Shown here piece after piece: positions 53,410 to 64,000 of a DNA stretch of 64,000 nt; position 1 is the first letter of the stretch, and each line of letters opens with the position of its first letter. Source of the DNA: Strigamia acuminata (lineage: Eukaryota > Arthropoda > Chilopoda > Geophilomorpha > Linotaeniidae). Under the pieces are notes generated by a model. It was not told the DNA's origin, did no database searches, and saw nothing but the letters and a program-made list of their open reading frames with translations. The stretch covers positions 36,017,608 to 36,081,607 of the forward strand of contig OX442314.1 of the NCBI GenBank assembly GCA_949358305.1. The letters run 5' to 3'. The translations under genes were made by a program, and so were the position numbers.

Positions 53410-55680
53410 CAGAATACTGTCAAAGAGATTATCATCCTGTAGATCATTTTCAATTAAACAGTTTCCGATTACCGTAAAGCAAAATCTTTCGAGGTATACC
53501 AGGCCGTGATCACGTTGTGTATTTTACGAACCTCCGATATTTTTCTAAGATATTTATATTTAAAAAAAAATAATGCAAGTATAAGTGTGCATATGATTAA
53601 ATATTTTTATACAACCTTTGGGTTTTTATCAGACTACCTTCCATATTTTCTTTTAATTTAAAACAAATAATCAAGTGTATGTCTTGGTATGGGGTTTAAG
53701 TTTAATTAGTTGAGTTCTTAAAGAAAAAATCAAAACTACTACTTATAAAAAATTGTATAAATATTAATAAATGATTTTTTTTCCATTTTGAGATAAATGT
53801 TTTAGGCTGTGGTAATTTAAAATTGGCATAATGTTTAGGTATCATTACTCTGAAATGCACTAAAGGTTTCAATTGGATCTACCTGTGTGGGGTACGTCAA
53901 CAAAATGTATCACAGGGTCAAAACTTATCTTATCTTATTAATCCGTACAATTCCCTGCATTAAGTTTTCTCCATGTTTAATTAAAAAATTTCACATATAT
54001 GCAGTTAGAAGAATTGCAAATTCTACAGAATTTAATCCATTGCTTTTCATTTATAAGTGTGTTACAGTAAGTGCAAATGCTTCAGACCTAACTAATACCT
54101 CCACCACAAAATTGAAAAAGATTAAAGGTGATGGACCAAATGAACTTGTTACTCAACAATAATAAATTCAATGTCACAAGAATGCCCACTACCAAAATTA
54201 TCAACTTGAATTGGAACAGTGGAAACTTGTTTCATGATAAGCCGACTTATTTATCAAAGCTTTCGAACAATTTTCATTCATTTCCTTAGCAGATGGCAAA
54301 TCTCCCACCAAAAGCGGGAACTGGCCCTTTCACAACGAGAACTTCCAGCCAGACTATACTCTTTTCACACTCAAGAGGATCCCTGGAAGCTTGGCTCCCA
54401 TTGGCCGAACCATTTCACTTGTGTATTGTTATAGAAAAAAGAACCAAAACACCAGAAATGCATTATACAGACATGCAGATATAAATAGAAGTACATACAC
54501 TACAATCGATTTCCTATTGATTGGAAATTGCATTTTAATTAAAAACAACATAAAACTTTATTTAAAAAATAGAAAACATGTTATTTCTATTATTATTATT
54601 ATGACTTAGAACGTCAGCCCATAATATAAATAGATGCTGTAAAATAAATGCTCTCTAGCAGGTATTATCTGCAAAGCTCCTAAACATTCACCACCATTTC
54701 GAAAAGAAATAGTGCTTACAGACACTAGGTGCAACACTGTGCAGCTGGAGAAATTCAAGCTACTGTACTTATACTTCATTTTCCGACATTTTTGGGTACC
54801 AGTTGCGCAATGGCTGGGTGTGTTTGTTTTTGCGCTGAGTATTTTTGGGTCTATTCGGGCTAATTTGTCAAGATTTGTTGAGCTGTTTTTGTTGATTCTG
54901 GTGTAGTTTGGGCTTATTACTATTGCAGTGCGCCGCATTACTATCGTACGTGTGATTTTGCCTATTTGTGATAATTTTTTCGCTGTGTGGCTAGGCATAA
55001 GCGTGGCTTTGCTCGGTGAAGCCAGGAGTGAGTGATCCATCATGCCTCCTCCTCTCAACCCGTGCGATAGATGTAAAGTTTCCGAGAGTCTGTCGCCATT
55101 GGCGGGCTTGATGTGAACTGGGGAGTGTTTAGAGAGAGTAAGGAGCCTGAAGCCGGTATTACGGCTGCTGCTTTATCGCCTGGGTCGGCTGTTGATGGTC
55201 GTAACCCCTTCGATGCTTTGAGTAAGAATAAGAACTCTGAGGTCAACCGTGTTTCCGATGTGCATATTTAGGTGTGCGGCGGATAAACTGGCTAATGGGA
55301 CTTGACGTTAAGTTCTCAGCGGTGTTGATGCTCTTATGGGGGCCCTGGTGGTTTAATTTGTGTAATCTTTGGAAAAATTTCTATATTATGGGTTTTTATG
55401 TGAATGATTGTGATTATTGATTATTATGGTTGTTGTTACTATTATTATTGTGGTTATTTTTGTTTTTATTATTGCTGTGATTATTATTATTGTTATGTTA
55501 TATGTTTATGGATTATTTTATAGTTTTTGGATTTAACTTATGTCAGTGTTCTACTATCTATTTTTCCTATATTTTTCTTTCTTTTTTCTTAGTTGGATTG
55601 GGCTGTATGTGTGGGGGACACTGGGTTGGCTGTCAACTCATTTCGTCGCCGGTTTATGTTATCGCCATTTGCGTAGAACG
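53410..55680. other. No recognised gene
   Basis: A 3' UTR-like AT-rich stretch follows the zinc-finger gene (polyA candidates near 53,765). At 54,606-55,250 long minus-strand frames exist with a GC-richer composition but no recognisable domain; they may be an undescribed repeat. Confidence 0.4.
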
Positions 55681-55683
55681 CTA

Positions 55684-55743
55684 CAAACCGTAACGTCGTA
55701 ACGACGTGCGCCGCAAACCGCAACGTCGTAGCGACGTGCGCCG
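55684..55743. repeat. Tandem pair of 30-bp palindromic units
   Basis: Units 55,684-55,713 and 55,714-55,743 differ at two bases. Each contains ACGTCGT facing ACGACGT (one base apart in unit 1) and ends gtgcgccg. Confidence 0.9.
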
Positions 55744-56069
55744 AAACATCACAGTGACGTGACAGTTCTTCAGGTAACCTGAAGTTACATGGGTTATTAC
55801 TTATCCACAGCTAGCCTACACAATCGTTATGGAACAAAGTTGAGAAAAAAAAAACAGGAAATTATAGAGGCCAGACTGCTAACCTTACCTAATCTAGCTG
55901 AATCTAGGCACCCAAAAAATGGCGTTGCTAAAATGAGCGTTGCTAAAGTGAGGGAATCCGGATGGCAGAAAGGCTGGACATGACTGCATTAGACTTCATT
56001 CTTACTTGTTAGTATTGCACACATTTATAAATTTTCTTAAAGTTAGAATAAAAAATTCCGTTTTTAGAC

Positions 56070-57120
56070 TTCTAAACCTGATGTTTAGAAAGTCTAATGG
56101 AACGGTTCGGTCTCTCTATTCGCATCCATATCTCAAAAACTATAGCAGATAGAGCCAAACGGGCAACGGCAATGAACTCAGCAGGAAAATCTCGCAGGAA
56201 ACATATTTTTAATTTTTTAAACAGTTTATTTTTCATATTTTTTTTTTCATTTTTCATATTTTAGTCTAGACTCTGCGTTGCGTTTGACTAATTTTTCCTT
56301 GTGTTGCGTTGCGTCGCCCCTAGTGTGAACACAAGTGTGAACCCATCTTTAGGCGCAAAAAGTTACTCTCTGTGATGTCTACTGTGAGTACTTTACCATT
56401 TTCAAACATTTTCGTAGCCGAATCGGAAAAAAATGGTCAATGGAATGTCAGTGCTTCCTGGGAGTGCTTTCACAACAAGTAATAGAAAAAAAAATTTTTA
56501 TTTCTTTATTTTTTAACATACCGGTATTTAATTTTAGCAACGTCGGCACAGTATTATCAGTATTATCAGCAGAGATTCAAGCCGGCGTGTTTGCAGTCCG
56601 TCGAGCACGGCATGCAAATGAGTTTAAAATTGAAATAACTACACGAAGCCAACATTTGCAACAAGGTACATAGTTTTTATTTGATTTATTCATTTATGCT
56701 TATATATTTCCTTTCCTTTTTGTTAGCATTAGCTCTTAAGTCGATTGGGTGGATCACAAATGAATGGACAACACAAGGTGGCGAACAATTAGAAAATGCT
56801 GACCATTTTAAGGAATTGATGGATGCATCAAAATGCCATCGAACACTGACCGCGCAGGATAATCTGATGGTGGTGTATAGTGCCTATTGGATACCACTCG
56901 GCGTTTGCTCTTGTGGACACCATATAAGCGAAGTATTTTTTTTTATTTAAGGTAAACCTTGTGTTTAGAAAGTCTAATAAAACGGTCATGTCAGTCTGTC
57001 CGTCCGCATCAATTCCGCAAAAACTAAAGCAGCTAGAGCCAAATAGACAACTGCAATGAACTCAGCATACCTATATTAGGTTCCTAAGGTATTTTCGTAT
57101 TTTTCCGACCTCCAGTTTAA
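56070..57120. repeat. Two copies of a dispersed repeat flanking a two-exon fragment
   Basis: Segments at about 56,075-56,200 and 56,955-57,080 share gtttagaaagtctaat, then aaaacta...gagccaaa, gacaactgcaatgaactcagca-like blocks with about 75-80% identity. A third trace ends near 57,470 (gaggtttagaagtctaag). Confidence 0.6.
56538..56932 (+). CDS. Two-exon coding fragment, unknown
   Basis: Exon 56,538-56,665 (acceptor tttaattttag, donor CAACAAG|GTACAT) encodes VGTVLSVLSAEIQAGVFAVR and more. Exon 56,727-56,932 (acceptor tttttgttag, donor GAA|GTATTT) encodes LKSIGWITNEWTTQGGEQL, then CHRTLTAQDNLMVVYSAYW. They join in phase 1 without a stop. It is boxed in by two repeat copies, so it may belong to a DNA transposon. 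No start or end was found. Confidence 0.4.
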
Positions 57121-58140
57121 TAAAAAAAAAACAAGTTTTATTAGACTTTTAGCATTCTATTAAACCTGCTACCGAAGATGACGTATTATATTTTTTAGAC
57201 TTGCCGCCAGAAGTCGCTGATGGCTGTTGTTGGGCTATCTAGGTTGATCATTTTTTATCGAATTTTGGTGGGATTTTGTTTGTTGTTGCTTTATTTTGGC
57301 CAAAATTTTTATTTTTGATCAAATTTTGGTGGGATTTTGTTTGTAGTTGCTTTATTTTGGTCAAAAAATTTATTTTTTATTACTTTATTTTCTTTTATTT
57401 TGGTGTTTAATTGAGGGACAGACAGACAGATATATTTCTATACAGAAAAGTGTAGAAGAGGTTTAGAAGTCTAAGATGTAAATGCTTCCATGCATTACAT
57501 TTTTTCTTGTTTAATCTTATCATTTCGTTTTTTAATCCCATTTTTTCGTCTTTTAATCGTATCGTGTTCAGTTTGGGTTGTTTTGGTTATTTAACCGTAT
57601 CATTTCGTCGCCCTTATGTTAGTTTTGGGTGTCATTTCGTCGCCAAAAACAGCGACGAAATGAAGAAACCCCCTGGCTTGAGGTTTATAAGCTTTCATTT
57701 TTATTTATTTCTCCTTTTGAAGCTTCATCACTTGTTTTCTTTGTGAAACATTCACTGGTATTAAATTCTTAAATTGTTGCTTATTAAAAGAAATATTCAC
57801 GAGAGACCTCTGAATGTAGAGTTTTAATGGTGTCACTTCTAATGTGGGATCTGGACATTTTGGCACTAAAATTCTCTCTCGATGTTTAATGTACCGCATG
57901 GGAAGGCATTTCGATAACGCATAACCACAACGTCAATTTCAGCCGCAAAGTGCACAAAGTGCAACCGGGCATTTCTCTGAAGAAACGCTTTCTGGATAGA
58001 AAGAGGGGCTGGGCAGAAAAGGACGCCGAGCAGAAAGGGGCGACAGGCACAGAGGGGCGCCTCTTACAAAGAATCTTCATAAGTGTTCAAATATAAGCTG
58101 AACTTGTAAGCCTGTTCCTACACATTGTTGATAGTGTGTA
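57120..58140. other. No recognised gene
   Basis: The sequence is AT-rich, with a short duplicated tgttgctttattttggtcaa segment near 57,280-57,360. Frames lack domain features. Confidence 0.4.
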
Positions 58141-58159
58141 AAACACACGGGTGCCACAG

Positions 58160-58402
58160 GTCAGGGGTCGCCACCCCAAGTAGCATTTTTAGATTCAAAT
58201 TTATTTTTCACGTAAATGCTTACCAGTACTTCTTTTGGAGGGGGTGGGCATGGGGCACCAGCATGCCCAAAAAACATGTATACCCTAGGAACGAGCCTGT
58301 GAAATTAAAAATGAAAACAATGATTTTTTTTATTAGGACTAGGAGCAAAGGACGCCTGATTTTTTTAAGCCCAGGGCGCTGAAAAGTGTTAAGACGGCCC
58401 TG
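58160..58402 (-). repeat. hAT-like fragment
   Basis: Read on the minus strand, 58,402 begins CAGGGCCGTCTTAACAC followed by gcgccctgggctt. This is typical of non-autonomous hAT ends. The opposite end near 58,160 (caggggtcgccacc) is only loosely similar. No target duplication was seen. Confidence 0.4.
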
Positions 58403-58514
58403 AAGATATGAAGTTACTAAAATTTCTATTAGCAAGAATGATTTCTATTTTATTTTTTTATTAGCTGGCTATAAAATTAATTCTTTACAATTTTATTTTA
58501 CAGTTTGCACCAAC

Positions 58515-58650
58515 TATGGTGAAATACCAGACCAAGATTAAAGAAAAAAAAGTTCATGGTAAGCTGCATGTGACAAAACAAATCCAGAAGCCTTGCAAGT
58601 CCAAACAAGTTCAACATAAACTAATACAATTCATTGGAGAAAACCTTTAA
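58515..58650 (+). CDS. Small lysine-rich ORF, possible exon
   Basis: ATG 58,515 follows a candidate acceptor (ttttacag) and opens a frame of about 44 codons (MVKYQTKIKEKKVHGKLHV...). An internal donor CATG|GTAAGC is also present. No family was recognised. Confidence 0.2.
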
Positions 58651-59063
58651 GAGTTACTGACAAGGCACTTAAACTTTTCGACCATGTATGCACCAAGAAG
58701 CCATTTGAGAGGTCGCAATGTGATGTTGCACTACCAATTTCTTGTTTGTTCTTTCAAGAACAAACAAAAGAATCAGTAACAGCAAGTTGCCCCTATTTGG
58801 TTGGATCAGCCAAGAAATAGAGAAGTTTTATATTTGCTTGGATTCTCCAGAAAATACACCAGTTGTTTAGTGACCTAATTTCTTGGATTTTTCTCTTGGT
58901 TAATCCAAGGTAATCCAATTATAGATTAAAGATTTTTTTTTTAGACAAATAATCCAAAATTGGAATAATTTTTTTCAACTAGCCACACAATAAGGGGTTT
59001 CATAAATGACAGGCAGAATTGATTATCACATGAATAATCACTTCAGCACTTATTTATAAGAAG

Positions 59064-59686
59064 TGTGAGTGTTTGGACGGTCGCCACGTGGTCGGGGGAG
59101 AGCCACGAGGCGCTGGACACAACACACACGATAGAATTCACTCCGAAATACACAAGAGACACAAGTTTAGTTTAAGGTAAGCTTTATTGATGTCTAGGGG
59201 TATGATGTGGTGTCTCCCAGTGCATTTCCCAATGCGACGGCTGCGAACAGCCGTCCCTAACAAGACCGCGTGGCACGGCGGCCAATGGCCGCCATGACAC
59301 ACGTGGTCGGAATACCGTTTAGCCATGTCGCCGCTACGTTCACGGAGAACGCAGGACGGACATGGGGAACGTGGACTATCAAGTCCCGGCGGGCGACAGA
59401 GTCGCTACGCCAACTGGATTCGTCATTGCCGCCAGCGTGGAAGAGCGATCGTGGAAGCGACCGTTCGCCATGCTGGAAGTTAGAGAACTCTCTTGGGCCT
59501 CTGCGGGGCCCACCACTTCCGGAAGGGGCACTTCCGGTTCCCAATTGGCCGGGCCAACGACCATCAGCTCCACCTGGTGCGGGGGTCCGCAACAGGTGCG
59601 CGCGAGAAACACACGAGGTGCGCGAGAGCCGTGGAAGCGCCGTGTGTTGCAGGCAAGTGAGCGGACTGAGCGGGCAGCCGGTCACA
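59064..59686 (-). repeat. 3' LTR of second gypsy-like element
   Basis: The 623-bp LTR has TGTGAC...CTCACA ends on the minus strand, GC-rich U3 and AATAAA at 59,188-59,183. Long frames across it are non-coding. The inner edge is supported by the adjacent polypurine tract; the outer edge rests on the TG/CA rule. Confidence 0.65.
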
Positions 59687-60170
59687 TCTCCCCCCCCTAA
59701 AAAAGGTAAGTACTGAGAGGGGTACCTCAACACAATCACGAAAGTGGTTGTTTGAAAGTTAATTTCATAATTAAAAATTAATCATTACTTTTCTTTTTTG
59801 CAGATAACCAGATGACCGGATGAGTTGATGACAACTGGACCACGGATCACCAGCAGGTAACATCGGGAAAAATACACCAGAGAAAACAACGCACACTTAC
59901 CCCCAGGATGAAGACAAAATACAATTCGTGAAATATAAATACTGTAAATAACACTTGTAAATTTTTAACACATTTGAATAAAAAATTCTTTGAAAAATAT
60001 TAAAATCTAAGTTAATTTAATTCTAATAGGTAAGTAAATGCATTTGTAGCTTTGAGAATAAAAGTTAGGACTATTATTATTACTTTGATAGAGAAAAAAC
60101 CATTTAAAAAATGTAAAAACTATCAACACTATTGGCATTATAAAGTTTTGAGAAAAACTGGCCACTTCTT

Positions 60171-61349
60171 CTATATCTGTAGCGTCTTGCCGGGCGTCGG
60201 TGGCGTCTCGTCGTCGTCACGTTCGTTCTCTTTTATCGACGGCAGCTCCTTCGCCAGGTTACGACGCGTCTTTTGCTCTCGCTTCGCGGCGGATCTGGTT
60301 TTCTTTTCCGCCTTCTTCTCCGCCTTCTCTGCCTTCGATTGTGGTGGAAGAGGCGGCGGAGGCGTATGCGATTCTTCGGTTTCCATCGCACTCGATGCTT
60401 CGGCGACGGTCTCGGTGGCGGCCGCGCCATTTTCGATTGACATCGGAGCGGTCTGGAGATTCTGAAATGAAATGTCCGTTGGTCTCTCGCCGAATATCGG
60501 CGGCATAATGACCGCTGGATTTGGAATTGACTGTAAAACAGTCGAGGAACAAACGAATTCCGTCGGCATGCTCGTATCGTTTGAGACGATCGTACACGAC
60601 GGTGGTGGGATTGATTTCTTCGCCGCTTGCGTACATGACGTAACCGTAGCGGTCACTCGTTGGCTCACGGCAAGGGCGGCTTGTCGCTGTTTATAATCAG
60701 CGACCTTCTCCCACTTGAGACGTTCTTTGGCTAAAGCGTTTACTGTCTCTTCCGCCATCTTTGGATTTCGTTCGCGGATCTTTAGTCGCATTGCGACGAG
60801 GGCCGCCGAAATCTCAGAGCGTGGTTTGGCTTTCGATTCTGTCACCGTCGAACATGACTGTTTTACAGTCACTTTCTTCGGTGGTCGAAGGATTTTAGTC
60901 GAACTCGAAGTTGAAGTTTTCGGTGTCTGCGACGTTTGCGAACGATTCGCCGCAAATTCGGCTAGTTTCAAGCGTAAAACCGCTCTTTTTGAAACTCGTC
61001 CAGTCGTTGTATCGTCAGCTTTTGACGTGGAATTGGGATTTGATCCCGTTCGTGGCGATTGGGCCGAAGTCGAGGCGCCGGAATTGGCGTAAAACGCCTT
61101 TTCTGACTTCTTTCTTTCTCTACGAGAACGCACTCGCATCCAACCGACCACGCGGTTTCTTACTGGAATCGGGCGTCCGGATACCGTCATAAAATGACGG
61201 AACCAGAGTTCCAAAGGCTCGTTGCGATCCACATGTCCTTCACCAAGACAGTTTTCGCACGGAGTTAACGCGCCGTTGTTGCGTTCGGTTACGCAACTTC
61301 CTAAACACACCGGGCATACGACTCGAGTGCCGGTTGGATATTCTTCCAT
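60171..61349 (-). CDS. Third ORF of second gypsy-like element, with CxxCxG zinc motif pair
   Basis: This is an uninterrupted 392-codon frame from ATG 61,349. The N-terminus has two Cys pairs spaced like a single DnaJ-type zinc module (CPVCLGSC; CENCLGEGH, residues about 12-43). An Arg/Lys-rich middle follows, then a Pro-rich run (PPPPLPPQ) and a highly basic coiled-coil-like tail (KAEKAEKKAEKKTRSAAKRE). There is no signal peptide or membrane segment. It occupies the position of env between pol and the LTR. A host gene with an unrelated LTR nearby is the alternative. Confidence 0.65.
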   Translation of the reverse strand: MEEYPTGTRVVCPVCLGSCVTERNNGALTPCENCLGEGHVDRNEPLELWFRHFMTVSGRPIPVRNRVVGWMRVRSRRERKKSEKAFYANSGASTSAQSPRTGSNPNSTSKADDTTTGRVSKRAVLRLKLAEFAANRSQTSQTPKTSTSSSTKILRPPKKVTVKQSCSTVTESKAKPRSEISAALVAMRLKIRERNPKMAEETVNALAKERLKWEKVADYKQRQAALAVSQRVTATVTSCTQAAKKSIPPPSCTIVSNDTSMPTEFVCSSTVLQSIPNPAVIMPPIFGERPTDISFQNLQTAPMSIENGAAATETVAEASSAMETEESHTPPPPLPPQSKAEKAEKKAEKKTRSAAKREQKTRRNLAKELPSIKENERDDDETPPTPGKTLQI

Positions 61350-61596
61350 TGGAAAAAAAATAAAAATGAATTGATCAAATCAAATATACGGAACAGGAAA
61401 TCGACGGGATTCGTGCGGAGGAGACGAACTGGACAGTCACTTGCTTGGAACGAGAATGATTTGATGTTGCCAAGATTCCTTCTTAAGTACCGCAGAATAA
61501 CGTCTTTTACGCAACGTGTACGAAACCGGAAACGCTATGTTGTCGTCTCGTGATTGGTCCGTAGGAATTTCGAATTCGGAGGTGTCCACCTAGTGG

Positions 61597-62150
61597 TCAA
61601 TCTCTGTATCGTATCGGCAAAATATGATTTCTCGATGGTCTTTTCGAATCCGAATTCGGTTTTGACTGTGCTGCCGTGGTTTTGTGTGAATCCACTCGTG
61701 GCAGAAGCAAAGCCTTTTTCTTTCTTTTTGGTTTCCCAAAAGGTTTTACTGGTGTTGGCAACTTGGTTGCGATACCAGATTCTGTTGGTCGCACTGGTGG
61801 TGGCAAGATTGTTGCTGTACCAGTGTTCACAGGTCGGTTCTCAAGAACTTCTTCATCTTCCTCATCTAAAATGGGCTATCGAGCTCTCTTTCCAGAAGAA
61901 ATAAGTCTTTTTAAGTTTCCACACTATTGCATGTACTTTTTAATTGTAAAATCATTGATTTTATAAGACTATAAGCATTTGTATTGGTCACTTTAGTGAT
62001 TATATATGGTGCTTTGAAATGGTCTTTGCGAGACGAAGCTAATGGTATATCCATTTTTCTCAAAGGATGGATTTTTAGCAAAACTAAATTTCCCATTTCA
62101 AGTTCAGAATTTTCAGCACATGGCCTGAGTTTATCAAACCATAGCTAAAT
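61597..62150 (-). pseudogene. Pol C-terminal remnant (integrase GPY/F region)
   Basis: The frame LVLLKIHPLRKMDIPLASS, then HFKAPYIITKVTNTNAYSL, is the integrase C-terminal module. A basic tail with the near-repeated TILPPPVRPTESGIATKLP follows and ends at 61,597. It is damaged by an in-frame TAG (61,878-61,876) and by stops upstream of about 62,130. Confidence 0.7.
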
Positions 62151-62159
62151 GTTCCAAAT

Positions 62160-63995
62160 CAGCATTCTAGTTGTTAGACAAACTGGTTTTACAACAAAAA
62201 CACCTTGGTCTGTTACTTGCAGAAAGGACAGCTCCGAGCCCGCCGTCACTTTGCATCTGTAAGGATGACAAAGTTGCGAGCGAAATCCGGCGCAGGCAGC
62301 GTCATTCCTTCTGCGAGTCGGTATTCAAACCCTCGAATGCAAATGTTGCATTCTTCTGTCCACTGCTACTAAACATATATATTTTAAAGAGTGAAAGAAA
62401 AAATGAGTTTCTTGAGTGCTGCTCAATTTTGGTCACAACGTGGCCTTTATTTTAACGTTTGTCGGTGACATATTATTGTTTATTTAAACAATTAGTGTCA
62501 ATGGTACGATCAAAAGTTAGGTGTATTCATTCAAGTCTGTAGAGTTTGACTCTGTAACTTCTTTAACGATAATAAAATACAATATTTACTTGCTGGTAAA
62601 AATCCCACGTGTCTGTAGGACTTCCTTGTAACTGGTAGTCACTGGAAATGTCAAAGACAGGGCCGCAGTTTGCAAAAACGGACAGAGGTGATTGATTAAC
62701 AACCAACTAGAATCCATTAGATTGCTTGATGTGGCTACTCATGGGAGAGGGATTAGTGATGTCACTTCCCCCCCCCATGTTTCCCATGGTAACGTGATTC
62801 GAGTTAATTTCTTGGAAATTAATCCCCAGATTTCCCAAATTTTCGAAATCTTTTGAAAATCAAACTTTTCCCGAAAAATCTGTGAATACCACATGTTTTT
62901 CCGTTGCTTTCTAGTCGCCATCTTGGGTTTTTATAAAAAAAAATAAATAATTCGACTAGATAAAATGCCAAAATTTCTCCATTTCTGAAAAAAACCAACA
63001 ATTTTTGAAAGCAAATAGAAATTTGTTTGGAACTAGAAGTTCTGAACCAGATCAAAATGGTCTGATTCCACAAAAACATGACTTTTGTGCTTTAAAAAAG
63101 CACGAAATCATGTCTGTAGAACTTCGAAATTTTCAAACCAGAGATACGACACATGGTTTCAAGCATAGACTGATCCAGCGTCGTTTGTTTGTTCAGGGAA
63201 CGTATTGTTGAATCCATCGCCTGACGAAATCGAGAGACGTATGGTATTGTCTGAATCAATCGTAATTAACTCAGGTGTCTGTACAAAAAGCTGCTTGCTG
63301 GCGAATTCTACGTGGTTTTGCCTGTTCTTGTGAATGACATTGATTGAATGTATCAAACCGCAGAATCGTAGCAAATGAAAATGGACAAAGTGGATTAATT
63401 CATAGAATTGATTTCCCAGAGTTCCGAGAAAAGTCGAAATTTAAAATTCCAATCATTCTCGAAAATTCCGAGATTTCCACATGTTTTTCTATTGTTTTTC
63501 CAGTCGCCATGTTTGATTTTTTTTTTTAAAATAAAAACAAAATTTTGACCGTTTTAATGTTCCAATCCCTACATTTCTGCAGAAAAAACAACACTTTTTG
63601 AAAAACACAATAGTGATTTTTCGATTTGGAACTAGAAGTTCAGAACCAGATCAAAATGGTCTGATTCCATGAGAACATGACTTTTGTGCCCAAAAAAGGT
63701 ACGAAATCGTGTCCAAAGAACTTCTAAATTTTCAAACCAGAGATTTCCATCGTCGTGTCCAACAATAGAAAGCTAACCGCGCTAGCGCGCAGACAAAAAC
63801 GTTTCTTTATTGCACAGCAACATTGAAAAACAGAGAAGAAAGATAAGAAAATGAATAAAAAATCACAAAATACTGGGTGTTTTTTAATATAAAATACACT
63901 CAAAAAGTTCCAATTTTTAGCAGAAGGTTTTTGCAGATATTTACATTACGGTGATATTGTTGCAATCTCTTCTTCTGCCCCAAGAGACCAACAAA
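62160..63995. repeat. Unidentified sequence with a 600-bp-spaced direct repeat
   Basis: Blocks at about 62,870-63,150 and 63,470-63,750 match, with shared cagtcgccat, ttggaactagaagttc, aaccagatcaaaatggtctg and ttcaaaccagagat segments spaced about 600 bp apart. No gene was seen. Confidence 0.65.
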
Positions 63996-64000
63996 CGCGC

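Larger units (their letters stand above)
59064..62150 (-). mobile_element. Second gypsy-like element, minus strand, 5'-truncated
   Basis: Reading right to left: a pol C-terminal remnant (62,150-61,597), a third ORF (61,349-60,171), a polypurine tract (59,698-59,687) and an LTR (59,686-59,064). The architecture matches the plus-strand element at the window start. Gag and most of pol are absent. Confidence 0.7.

Noticed and set aside
54606-55250. 150-residue minus-strand frame as a gene or mitochondrial insertion
   Set aside because: No recognisable domain, splice signals or mitochondrial gene homology could be supported by eye.
59257-59739. Overlapping frames on both strands, 112-160 residues
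   Set aside because: They lie in a GC-rich LTR (TG/CA ends, polypurine tract, AATAAA) with no domain.
1-64000. CRISPR arrays, tRNA or rRNA genes
   Set aside because: The tandem arrays lack the repeat-unique spacer pattern and the genome is eukaryotic. No tRNA cloverleaf with A and B boxes or rRNA core was recognised, but a covariance-model scan was not possible.

Overview
The window is 64 kb of AT-rich, gene-poor eukaryotic nuclear DNA. It has spliced genes with GT-AG introns, dense AT-rich minisatellites and several transposon families. I read it as a protostome, most likely an arthropod. The reasons are a protostome-style Toll-like receptor with two cysteine clusters, Ty3/gypsy, BEL/Pao and copia elements, a copia primer site matching the anticodon arm of initiator tRNA-Met (the Drosophila copia type), and a degenerate CCTAA (TTAGG) run. 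No species can be named. Note that the first in-frame ATG, not the longest open frame, was used for host genes.

Region 1-9.3 kb is a Ty3/gypsy element: gag, a textbook -1 frameshift signal, pol broken by one frameshift, a spliced third ORF in the env position, polypurine tract and 3' LTR. Its LTR ends inside the leucine-rich repeats of a Toll-like receptor (9.28-11.37 kb), so that gene is split. Region 11.9-18.7 kb is nested retroelement debris (BEL/Pao integrase, gypsy gag) around a nearly complete but defective copia element (12,838-17,406; TSD GAATC). Region 18.7-22.3 kb is mostly unrecognised sequence with a 258-bp hAT-type MITE.

Region 22.3-28.5 kb holds two minus-strand genes: a Brahma/SMARCA2-4 5' fragment (QLQ domain, then a stop codon in a conserved motif, with no ATPase exons in the remaining 22 kb) and a five-exon CNBD2-like cyclic-nucleotide-binding protein. 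Region 28.5-40 kb is dominated by minisatellites, with a hidden multi-exon minus-strand gene at 36.1-38.1 kb and orphan terminal exons. At 41,057-41,392 lies an intronless NRARP (Notch-regulated ankyrin repeat protein) gene. CSL/Su(H) sites, CRE sites and E-boxes cluster around it, which fits Notch feedback regulation.

Region 42.4-47.9 kb is more minisatellite, interrupted by a 1,513-bp hAT element with a perfect 8-bp TSD. A two-exon C2H2 zinc-finger gene lies at 49,686-53,409. The rest (53.4-64 kb) is mostly repeats, with an unidentified two-exon fragment at 56.5-56.9 kb. It also holds a second, minus-strand gypsy-like element (59,064-62,150) that again has an intact third ORF beside a damaged pol.

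The host genes do not look co-functional. The strongest biological themes are Notch-responsive regulation around NRARP, and retroelements with a non-envelope third ORF, one of which disrupted an innate-immunity receptor.
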